DNA from: Zymomonas sp.
GTDB taxonomy: Bacteria; Pseudomonadota; Alphaproteobacteria; Sphingomonadales; Sphingomonadaceae
Length of the DNA: 28,115 nucleotides
Assembly: GCA_027489105.1 (NCBI GenBank)
Contig: JAIYAJ010000460.1
Span: 1 to 28,115 of the forward strand
Reading direction: 5' to 3'
Under the pieces are notes generated by a model, which saw nothing but the letters and a program-made list of their open reading frames with translations, had not been told where the DNA came from and searched no databases. Both the position numbers and the translations under genes were made by a program. Positions 21,211 through 28,115 of the stretch are shown piece by piece. Within the stretch, counting starts at the first letter, position 1, and the number at the start of each line of letters is the position of its first letter.

Positions 21211-23667
21211 CTAGAGCTCGTAGCGGATCGAGGCAGAGATGGTCCGGCCGTTGATCGAGCGCGCACGGACGATGCCGTTCGCCGGGATCGCGCCCTCTTC
21301 CGCCTCGGTGAAGCCCTTCACGTCGAACAGGTTGTTGGCGTTGACCGACAGCATCACCCGCTCGATCGGGCGCACCGTCGCAAACAGGTTCACCTGGGTG
21401 AAGCCCGGGAGCTTCAACTGGTTGGTGTCCTGCGCATAGCTGCTCGACGTGCCGACCACATTGGCGCCGACCGAGAAGCGGCCATCGTCATATTGCGGGG
21501 TCAGCTGATAGATGAACTTCGCCTGCCGACGCGGCTTGTTGCCGACCACCGCCGGGTTGAGCACGTCCGAGGCGATCTTCGCATCGGTATAGGTGCCGCC
21601 CGCCGTCAGGCTGAACGCACCCATCCGATAGCCGCCTTCGAGCTCGAGACCGGTCGCGCGATAGGTACGGTTGAAGAAGGTCTGCGTCGTCGCCTCGAAA
21701 TTCTGCTCCTCGGTGCGCGCGTGGAACAGCGTGGCGTTGACCGTCAGCCCGCCGTCGCGGAACTTCACGCCACCCTCGAGCTGGCGGACATAATCGACCG
21801 CAGCGCTCTTGTCGGTCAGCTTGCCGGTGGTCGTGTTGACCGCCGGGCCGAACAGCAGGCGATCGGCATTGGCGCGCGCACCGCGGCTGTAGCGGGCGAA
21901 CAGCGCGAGGTTGCCGGTCAACCGGTAATTGGCGCCCAGCGAGTAAGAGAAGTAGTTGTAGTTATAGTCGACCGGCGCGGCGCTGCCGAGCGGGATGACG
22001 CCGACCTTGGTCTCGGGGATCGAGATCACGCCATTGCCGTTCATGTCGCGGCTGATCACCCCGACCCGGCCACCGCCGAGATCCGCACCGGCCACCGATC
22101 CGTTGGCGCTGCCGAAATCGTAGCGGATGCTGCCGTCGAGCGTCAGCTTGTCCGCCGCCAGGCTCAGCGAGGCGAAGGGGGCGTTGGTGTCATAGCGGAT
22201 GTCGTAGCTGCGGCGGCAGCAATTGCCGAAGAAGGTCGCGCCATAGCCGAAGATCCCGCCCTGGGTCAGCGCCTGGCCCGCGCCGTTGGTGAGGTTCACC
22301 AGCGCCGCATTGCCGCCGCCGGTCACCTCCAGCAGCGATGCCGTCCACAGCCAGTCGGTGTCGATCGTCTGGCGCGACTTGTAGAAGCCGCCGGTGAAGG
22401 TCAGCTTGCCGAAGCCGGTCTCGAAGTCGCGGCTCAAGCGGATATCGTTGGTGATGTTGTCTAGGCTGTTGAGCTTGACGTCGAACAACACGATCTGCGC
22501 CAGATAGGCGCTCGGCGAGAAGGCCTGGCCGGCGCGCGGGCCATTGGCATAGGTCAGCGTCGAACCGGCACCGCCCAGCGAAGCCGCGATCGCCGCACCC
22601 GTGTCGACCGACGCCGGGAAGGGCGAGGTGAAGCCGCCGGAGATGTCCGAATAACGGAAGCGTTCGGTGACGTTCCAGCCGCCGCCTAGATCGAACTGCG
22701 CCTCGAGCCCGACCGCCTTGACCAGCGGACGCTGACCGTCGCGGATGTCGCGGGTGACCGGATTGTTGTTGCCGTCCAGCGTGACATTGTCGCGATAATA
22801 GCGCGAATGCAACGTATCGCCGTTGATGCTGAAGCCCGGCAGATTCTGATATTTCGGATCGGCGTTGGTGCCGGTCACCAGCACCGGATTGGGCAGATAG
22901 CCGATCGCGCGGTCGTTCAGATATTTGCCGTAGAGGCGGATATAGCCGCTGTCGAATTCCTTGGTGACGTTGAACTTGATCTGGCCGCCCTTGTTCGCGT
23001 CATAGCCGGCTTTGCGCGGACCTTCGCCCTGGCGATAGAAGCCGCCGACATGAAAACGGACGGTGTCGCTGAGGCGACCGCCATAGTCGAAGTCCATGCG
23101 CCAGTCGCGATAGTCGACACCCGCAGTCGCCTGGACCGCGCCGCCTTCCTGCTCGCCGGTCTTGGAGATCAGGTTGATCACGCCGCCCGGCGCGTTCGAC
23201 GCGAAGGTCGAGGCCGAACCGCCGCGAACCGACTCGACCCGGCCGACGTTGAAGTCCGACCGCATGAAGATGTCGGCATTGCCGAAGGTGATGTCGCCGA
23301 ACTCGAGGACCGGAAGCCCGTCTTCCTGCAGCTGGAGGAATTTGGAGCCGCCCGAGGCGACCGGCAGGCCGCGCACCGAGATATTCGCATTGCCTTCGCC
23401 GCCCGAGGACTCGGACCGGATGCCCGGCAGATTGCGGAAAATTTCCGCCACCGAACGCGGCGCAACTTTCGCGATTTCGGCCTCACCGAGCGAGCTGACG
23501 GTGACGCTGGTGTTGAGCCGGTTCGAACTGCGCGCGACTGCCGTGACGACGATTTCCTCGCTTGAGACGACGGCGTCGGCCGGAGCCTCCGCTTGCGTCT
23601 GCGCAGACAGAGGGGTCGCCGCGATCAGGGCGACGGAGCTGAACAGGACTGCCCGAAAATGCCTCAT
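21211..23667 (-). CDS. TonB-dependent receptor for sucrose/fructooligosaccharide
   Basis: This is an 818-residue outer-membrane receptor. From ATG 23667 (GGGAGAGAGAT upstream) it has a signal peptide (MRHFRAVLFSSVALIAATPL, then SAQ), a TonB-box-like stretch EEIVVTAVARSSNR, a plug (APRSVAEIFRNLPGIRSESS, RVESVRGGSASTFASNAPGG, VINLISKTG) and a 22-strand-type barrel ending TISASIRYEL with the C-terminal aromatic/leucine signature. The substrate is inferred from context: GH68 and fructokinase genes behind it, and a sucrose-type MFS gene divergent to it. Two LacI-type operators lie just upstream, so sugar-controlled expression is likely. This is the SuxA-like role known from xanthomonads, by analogy only. 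Confidence 0.9.
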   Translation of the reverse strand: MRHFRAVLFSSVALIAATPLSAQTQAEAPADAVVSSEEIVVTAVARSSNRLNTSVTVSSLGEAEIAKVAPRSVAEIFRNLPGIRSESSGGEGNANISVRGLPVASGGSKFLQLQEDGLPVLEFGDITFGNADIFMRSDFNVGRVESVRGGSASTFASNAPGGVINLISKTGEQEGGAVQATAGVDYRDWRMDFDYGGRLSDTVRFHVGGFYRQGEGPRKAGYDANKGGQIKFNVTKEFDSGYIRLYGKYLNDRAIGYLPNPVLVTGTNADPKYQNLPGFSINGDTLHSRYYRDNVTLDGNNNPVTRDIRDGQRPLVKAVGLEAQFDLGGGWNVTERFRYSDISGGFTSPFPASVDTGAAIAASLGGAGSTLTYANGPRAGQAFSPSAYLAQIVLFDVKLNSLDNITNDIRLSRDFETGFGKLTFTGGFYKSRQTIDTDWLWTASLLEVTGGGNAALVNLTNGAGQALTQGGIFGYGATFFGNCCRRSYDIRYDTNAPFASLSLAADKLTLDGSIRYDFGSANGSVAGADLGGGRVGVISRDMNGNGVISIPETKVGVIPLGSAAPVDYNYNYFSYSLGANYRLTGNLALFARYSRGARANADRLLFGPAVNTTTGKLTDKSAAVDYVRQLEGGVKFRDGGLTVNATLFHARTEEQNFEATTQTFFNRTYRATGLELEGGYRMGAFSLTAGGTYTDAKIASDVLNPAVVGNKPRRQAKFIYQLTPQYDDGRFSVGANVVGTSSSYAQDTNQLKLPGFTQVNLFATVRPIERVMLSVNANNLFDVKGFTEAEEGAIPANGIVRARSINGRTISASIRYEL

Positions 23668-23720
23668 TATCTCTCTCCCACGCCGATCTGAGCTCGGCCT
23701 GAACACAGGATGCATAGAAC

Positions 23721-23734
23721 CGAAAACGATTGCA
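23721..23734. promoter_or_regulatory. LacI-family operator, left site
   Basis: CGAAAACGATTGCA matches the LacI/GalR-type pattern TGNAANCGNTTNCA except at its first base. It lies 54 bases upstream of the receptor start codon and shares a larger inverted repeat, AACGATTGCAA...TTGCAATCGTT, with the right site. Confidence 0.7.
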
Positions 23735-23743
23735 AGAACAAAT

Positions 23744-23757
23744 TGCAATCGTTTGCA
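23744..23757. promoter_or_regulatory. LacI-family operator, right site
   Basis: TGCAATCGTTTGCA is a full match to the LacI/GalR-type consensus with the central CG. Its centre is 23 bp from that of the left site, about two helical turns. It lies 65 bases before the MFS start, so both divergent genes could be controlled by one repressor. Confidence 0.78.
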
Positions 23758-23821
23758 GATGGGATTACAAATTGCTGACAGGCCATATAAAAGAGGCCCG
23801 AACGGGATGGAGAGGAAGGGC

Positions 23822-25153
23822 ATGCACGCCTCCATGACGACCAAGCCGCGCCTGTCCCTCGGGCGAATCATCCAGATGAACCTCGGCTTCCTGGGGCTGC
23901 AATTCAGCTTCGGGCTCCAGCAGAGCAATATGGGTCCGATCTACAGCTATCTGGGCGCGGACGAGGCATCGATGCCGCTGCTGTGGCTCGCCGGCCCGAT
24001 GACCGGACTGCTCGTCCAGCCGGTGATCGGCGCGCTGAGCGACCGCACCGTCACCCGCTTCGGCCGCCGCACGCCCTATTTCCTGATCGGCGCGGTGCTT
24101 TGCAGTCTCTGCCTTTTCGCCATGCCCTACAGCCGGGAACTCTGGATGGCCGCGAGCCTGCTGTGGATCCTTGATGCGGCCAACAACGTAACGATGGAGC
24201 CCTATCGCGCCTATGTCAGCGACCGGCTCGACGAGGCGCAACGCCCCTTCGGCTTTCTGACGCAGAGCGCCTTTACCGGGCTGGCCCAGACCCTCTCCTA
24301 TCTGTCGCCCTCGCTGCTGGTCTGGTGGGGCTTCGATCTGAATGCGCTCGATCCGAACGGCATCCCCGTCGTCACGCGGATCGCCTTCATCATCGGTGCG
24401 GTGCTGTCGCTGTCCACGATCCTCTGGTCGGTGTTCCGCGTGCGCGAATTGCCGCTGTCGCCAGAGGAGATCGCGGCAATGCGCGCCGAGCCGATGTCCG
24501 TGCGGACCACGCTGCGCGACCTCAAGACGGCGATCGTCGAGATGCCCACGCCCATGCGGCAACTTGCGGTCGCGATGCTGTTCCAGTGGTATGCGATGTT
24601 CTGTTACTGGCAGTACATCACCTTCGCCCTCGCCCGCTCGCTGTTCGACACCGCCGATCCGATGAGCAGCGGCTTCCGACAGGCGGTCCTCGTCAACGGC
24701 CAGATCGGCGGCTTCTACAATTTCGTCGCCTTCCTCGCCGCCTTCGCGATGATTCCGCTCGCCCGCAGCATCGGGGCGCGGTCGGTCCATGCGGCCGCGC
24801 TGGCCGCATCGGGCATCGCCATGGTCGCCCTGCCCTATACGCCCCACGGACTGCTGCTGCTGCCGATGATCGGCATCGGCATCGGCTGGGCCAGCATGAT
24901 GGGCAACACCTATGTCATCCTGTCCGACAGCATCCCGCCGAACCGGACGGGCATCTACATGGGCATCCTCAACATGTTCATCGTCATCCCGATGATGATC
25001 GAAAGCCTGACAATGCCGTTGATCTACCGCCCGCTGCTCGCCGGCGATCCGCGCCATGTCCTGATCCTCGCCGGCCTGCTGATGGCGGCCGGCGCCATCG
25101 CGACGCTGGCGATCCGGCAACGGCGCCCGGCGGGGACCCCAGCGCTCGCCTGA
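23822..25153 (+). CDS. MFS sugar transporter, SLC45/sucrose type
   Basis: This is a 443-residue inner-membrane carrier with about 12 helices. Family marks are [20 protein letters not shown], the acidic and Gly-rich loop [20 protein letters not shown], and [20 protein letters not shown]. These are those of GPH/SUT-like sugar permeases that take up sucrose or maltose with protons. I start at ATG 23822, with AGGAAGG just upstream; ATGs at 23807 and 23834 are also possible. It is divergent from the TonB receptor, with the two LacI-type operators between them. With receptor, GH68 enzyme and fructokinase it completes an uptake and breakdown route. Its stop lies four bases from the end of the convergent MATE gene. 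Confidence 0.9.
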   Translation: MHASMTTKPRLSLGRIIQMNLGFLGLQFSFGLQQSNMGPIYSYLGADEASMPLLWLAGPMTGLLVQPVIGALSDRTVTRFGRRTPYFLIGAVLCSLCLFAMPYSRELWMAASLLWILDAANNVTMEPYRAYVSDRLDEAQRPFGFLTQSAFTGLAQTLSYLSPSLLVWWGFDLNALDPNGIPVVTRIAFIIGAVLSLSTILWSVFRVRELPLSPEEIAAMRAEPMSVRTTLRDLKTAIVEMPTPMRQLAVAMLFQWYAMFCYWQYITFALARSLFDTADPMSSGFRQAVLVNGQIGGFYNFVAFLAAFAMIPLARSIGARSVHAAALAASGIAMVALPYTPHGLLLLPMIGIGIGWASMMGNTYVILSDSIPPNRTGIYMGILNMFIVIPMMIESLTMPLIYRPLLAGDPRHVLILAGLLMAAGAIATLAIRQRRPAGTPALA

Positions 25154-25157
25154 TCCG

Positions 25158-26555
25158 TCAGGCTGGCACGCGCTCCGCCGCCAGCGCCTCGTCGGCGAGC
25201 GAACGGTTGCGCCAGCCGCCGCGCACATAATAAGCCCAGGACAGAAGCGCCACGATCAGCGAGCTTGCCGGGAAGGCCCACCACAGCGCATCGAAGCCCA
25301 GCCAGGGCTTGGCCAGCACCGCAAAGCCCAGGCGGCAGATCACGAGCCCGACGATCATGATCAGCAGCGGCGCCACGACCACGCCATTGGCGCGCACGGT
25401 CGCGAAGAAGACCATCGTCATGCCCGAGAAGAGGAAGCTCCACCCTGCGATCAGCTGGATTTCGCGCGCAATCGGTATCGCGGGGCTGTCGGTGCCGAGG
25501 AACAGCCCCAGCACCGGCCGATCGAACAAAGTCAGCAGAAGGACCAGCACGCCGGTCAGCAGGAAATTGTAGAGCAGCCCGCTGCGCGTGATTGCGCCGA
25601 CCCGGTCCCAGCGGCCAGCTCCGATATTCTGTGCGGCCATCGCGCTGACCGCCGAGCCGACCGCCAGCGCCGGCATCTGGACATAGTTCCACAGCTGCGC
25701 CGCCACGCCATAAGCAGCCGTGGCGATGACGCCCGCATGGTTGACGAGGCCGATCATGACGAGGCCCGTCGCGGTCAGGACGAACATCTGAAGCCCCATC
25801 ATCACGCCCTTCGACAGGATCAGGCGTAGCAGGGTCCACTGCGGCAGCAGATAACGGAATTCGACACCGCGCAGCCGGACCGGCAGGTCGCGCCAGTAGA
25901 CGACCGCCATCATCCCCGTGAGCGACACCGCATTGGCGATCAGCGTCGCGATCGCCGAGCCGACCATGCCCAGCGCGGGAAAGGGACCGATACCGATGAT
26001 CAACAGCGGATTGAGCCCCGCGTCGATAATCGTCCCGCCGATCATGAACCAGAGCGGGGTCATCGCATCACCGACCCCGCGCAGCGACATCATCAGCAGG
26101 ACGACGAGCGCGCTGAACGGCAGGCCGAGCAGCATCATCTTGAGATAGGCCGAGGCGAGCGGCGCCGCATCTGCGGGGGTACCAAGCAGGTGGAGCAGCC
26201 GATCGGTGAAGCCGACCCCGACCGCGACCATCACGAAGGAAATGCCGAGCAGCAGCCCCGCCGCCGCGCCGAACACGCGCCGCGCGGCGTCCACATCGCG
26301 ACGCCCGACATGCTGGCCGATCAGGATCATCGCCGCCATCGCGAAGCCGAACAGCGCCGAGAAGATCAGGAAGATGATGTTGGTGGCGTTGGCGGTCGCC
26401 GCCAGCGCCTTCTCCCCGAGGAAACGCCCGATCCAGATCGTGTTGATCGAGGCGTTGAGCGACTGGAGGACATTGCCCGCCAGCGTGGGGATGGTGAACA
26501 GCAGCAGGGTCTTGCCGATCGGCCCCTGCGTCAGGTCCCGCTGCTGTTGCGCCAT
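25158..26555 (-). CDS. MATE family efflux transporter
   Basis: This is a 465-residue membrane protein with 12 predicted helices in two similar halves. It begins QGPIGKTLLLFTIPTLAGNV and continues LQSLNASINTIWIGRFLGEK, the classic MATE N-terminus, with MILIGQHVGRRD in the first half and VSAMAAQNIGAGRWDRVGAI in the second. Such carriers export cationic drugs or metabolites using Na+ or H+. The substrate is unknown. I start at ATG 26555, one base after the valS stop; a TTG at 26564 would overlap valS by eight bases. It is therefore the second gene of a valS operon, possibly by simple read-through. Confidence 0.92.
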   Translation of the reverse strand: MAQQQRDLTQGPIGKTLLLFTIPTLAGNVLQSLNASINTIWIGRFLGEKALAATANATNIIFLIFSALFGFAMAAMILIGQHVGRRDVDAARRVFGAAAGLLLGISFVMVAVGVGFTDRLLHLLGTPADAAPLASAYLKMMLLGLPFSALVVLLMMSLRGVGDAMTPLWFMIGGTIIDAGLNPLLIIGIGPFPALGMVGSAIATLIANAVSLTGMMAVVYWRDLPVRLRGVEFRYLLPQWTLLRLILSKGVMMGLQMFVLTATGLVMIGLVNHAGVIATAAYGVAAQLWNYVQMPALAVGSAVSAMAAQNIGAGRWDRVGAITRSGLLYNFLLTGVLVLLLTLFDRPVLGLFLGTDSPAIPIAREIQLIAGWSFLFSGMTMVFFATVRANGVVVAPLLIMIVGLVICRLGFAVLAKPWLGFDALWWAFPASSLIVALLSWAYYVRGGWRNRSLADEALAAERVPA

Positions 26556-26556
26556 A

Positions 26557-28115
26557 TCAGCCAAGCCGAGCCAGCGCTGCGCTCAGCTGTTCCGCCTCCA
26601 GGCTCTTTTCGGCATGATCGGCACGCGCCTTCTCGACCGCCTCGGGCTTGGCCTTTTCGACGAAGGCCGGGTTGTTGAGCCGGTTGGCGAGCCCGTCGCG
26701 CTCCTTCTCTGCGGCGGCGATCGCCTTGGCGAGGCGGGCGCGTTCGGCGTCGAGGTCGATCACGCCCTCAAGCGGCAGCACGAAGGTGGCCTCGTCGACC
26801 ACCACCTGCGCGGCGCCGCCAGCCGGCGCTTCGCCTTCGGCCGGGTCGATGCGCGCAAGCCGCGCGACCGCCGTCGCATTGGCGCGCAACCGGGCGAGCG
26901 TCTGCTCGCTCGCGCCCCGGCTATAGGCCGGCAGCCGCGTTCCCGGCGGGACGTTCAGACCGTTGCGCGCGGCGCGAACCTCGCTGACCAGCCGGATCAG
27001 CCAGTCGATCTCGGCCTGCGCGTCGGCATCGATCGCGTTTTCGTCGAACAGCGGCCATTTGGCGAGGATCAGTTCATAAGGCCGCTCGCCGAGCGCGTGC
27101 CACAGCTCCTCGGTGAGGAACGGCATGAACGGATGCAGCATCACCAATATCTGGTCGAGCACCCAGCCCGCGACGGCGCGCGTCTCGGCAGCCTGTGCCG
27201 GATCGGCATCTTCGCCGAGCAGCGGCTTGCTGAGTTCGATATACCAGTCGCAGAAGCTGGCCCAGACGAAATGGTAGATGCTGTTGGCTGCCTCGTCGTA
27301 GCGCAGATCCTCGATCGCGCGATCGAGCGCCTTCACCGTCTTCATCGTCTCGGCGACGATCCAGCGGTTGACCGCCAGCTGCGCGGCGGGGGCCTCGACC
27401 GACGTCGAGGCGCCGATGCCGTTGCCCTGCGCGAAGCGCGCGGCGTTCCACAACTTGGTCGCAAAGTTGCGATAACCCTCGACCCGCTTCTCATCGAGCT
27501 TGATGTCGCGGCCCTGGCTTTCCATCGCGGTCAGCGTGAAGCGCAGCGCATCGGCGCCATATCTGTCGATCAGGCCGAGCGGGTCGACCGTGTTGCCCTT
27601 CGACTTCGACATCTTCGAGCCATCGGCGGCGCGAACGAGGCCGTGCAGATAGAGCGTCTTGAACGGCACCTCGCCCATGAAATGCAGGCCCTGCATGATC
27701 ATGCGCGCATCCCAGAAGAACAGGATGTCGAATCCCGAGATCAGCACGTCGTTGGGATAATGGCGGGCCAGCAAGCCCCTCTCCTTCAGGGGAGGGGTTG
27801 GGGGTGGGGTCTCGCCGGACAGCGAGGGGTTGCCCATCACCTCGTCGGGCCAGCCCAGCGTGCCGAACGGCCACAGCGCGGACGAGAACCAGGTGTCGAG
27901 GACGTCGGGATCGCGGGTCAGCGTCCTGCCGCCGGCCAGTGCCTTGGCCTCCTCCTCGGTCTCCGCGACGAAGACATTGCCGTCCTCGTCATACCATGCC
28001 GGGATCTGGTGCCCCCACCAGAGCTGGCGCGACACGCACCAGGGCTGGATGTTCTCCATCCAGTGGAAGAAGATCTTCTCGCGCTCCGGCGGATGCAGCT
28101 TCGTCTCCCCGGAGC
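26557..28115 (-). CDS. valS: Valyl-tRNA synthetase, C-terminal part
   Basis: Only the last 518 codons or so are in the window; the gene continues past base 28115. The protein charges tRNA-Val. Visible class Ia marks are [54 protein letters not shown], the KMSKS loop [10 protein letters not shown], the anticodon-binding domain ([13 protein letters not shown]) and the C-terminal coiled-coil arm ([20 protein letters not shown]). Between [10 protein letters not shown] and LLARHYPND an extra 19 residues are inserted (27775-27831), coded by a palindromic repeat. The reading frame stays open. Its stop is one base from the MATE start. Confidence 0.96.
   Translation of the reverse strand, partial: SGETKLHPPEREKIFFHWMENIQPWCVSRQLWWGHQIPAWYDEDGNVFVAETEEEAKALAGGRTLTRDPDVLDTWFSSALWPFGTLGWPDEVMGNPSLSGETPPPTPPLKERGLLARHYPNDVLISGFDILFFWDARMIMQGLHFMGEVPFKTLYLHGLVRAADGSKMSKSKGNTVDPLGLIDRYGADALRFTLTAMESQGRDIKLDEKRVEGYRNFATKLWNAARFAQGNGIGASTSVEAPAAQLAVNRWIVAETMKTVKALDRAIEDLRYDEAANSIYHFVWASFCDWYIELSKPLLGEDADPAQAAETRAVAGWVLDQILVMLHPFMPFLTEELWHALGERPYELILAKWPLFDENAIDADAQAEIDWLIRLVSEVRAARNGLNVPPGTRLPAYSRGASEQTLARLRANATAVARLARIDPAEGEAPAGGAAQVVVDEATFVLPLEGVIDLDAERARLAKAIAAAEKERDGLANRLNNPAFVEKAKPEAVEKARADHAEKSLEAEQLSAALARLG
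27775..27831 (-). repeat. In-frame palindromic repeat element inside valS
   Basis: The 57 bases code [19 protein letters not shown], inserted between conserved valS segments. The DNA holds a stem CCCCTCTCC (27776-27784), loop TTCA, GGGGAGGGG (27789-27797), with one wobble pair, and a G-rich tail. I recall this [12 protein letters not shown] / NPSPEGEG type of sequence as a dispersed repeat in many proteobacterial genomes. Confidence 0.75.

Noticed and set aside
20073..22464. Two long plus-strand frames (20073-21254 and 21151-22464) opposite GH68 and the receptor
   Set aside because: Shadows; both genes on the minus strand have full motif sets and proper starts.
23765..25228. Long minus-strand open frame (487 codons) opposite the MFS gene
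   Set aside because: It is rich in Asp, His, Arg and Gln with no hydrophobic core, the usual antisense shadow of a high-GC membrane gene.

Overview
The window reads as sphingomonad (alphaproteobacterial) DNA. It has high GC, compact ATGA-overlapping operons, a large TonB-dependent sugar receptor, an aspartate-type HemB and an SLC45-like sugar MFS. It falls into an accessory left part (about 1-11460) and a core right part (from the tRNA-Thr at 11463 onward).

Accessory part: two TIR-caspase operons face each other. The left one (204-4853, plus) encodes a TIR protein fused to a DUF3298-like domain, a caspase-like protease with a long unrecognised C-terminal region, an alpha/beta hydrolase (ATGA overlap), and after a gap a nucleoside-2-deoxyribosyltransferase/TIR-like Rossmannoid protein. 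I cannot match this four-gene set to a named system, and it is my main candidate for something undescribed. The right one (6745-5089, minus) encodes a ThsB-type (DUF1863-like) TIR, a caspase-like protease and a small RyR-like protein. It resembles the TIR plus caspase form of Thoeris with an added candidate ligand-binding protein. A mobile module follows: a DUF6771-like small protein, DUF3489, DUF2924 and a serine recombinase, the last three overlapping. Next comes 1.2 kb of repeats in which the 3' flank of tRNA-Thr is duplicated (116 bp core, 5 mismatches), with decayed tRNA-like pieces, a very strong hairpin and a small membrane-peptide ORF. I read this as the scar of repeated integration at the tRNA.

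Core part: a small conserved protein, a secreted CAP protein, a three-domain Xaa-Pro aminopeptidase, two unknown small proteins in one operon, and a hemB-GNAT-gamma carbonic anhydrase operon. Two decayed genes follow: a TonB receptor start with an in-frame stop, fused to the tail of a short-chain dehydrogenase, and an Lrp/AsnC regulator that has lost its middle. After a diacylglycerol-kinase-like gene comes a sucrose/fructan locus: ROK fructokinase, GH68 enzyme and TonB receptor on minus, and a divergent MFS sugar transporter on plus. Two LacI-type operators lie in the divergent promoter region, and a strong intrinsic terminator separates the receptor gene from the GH68 gene. The window ends with a MATE exporter directly behind valS. 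valS is cut by the window edge and carries an in-frame palindromic repeat insertion.

All family calls rest on motifs read by eye; no search was run.
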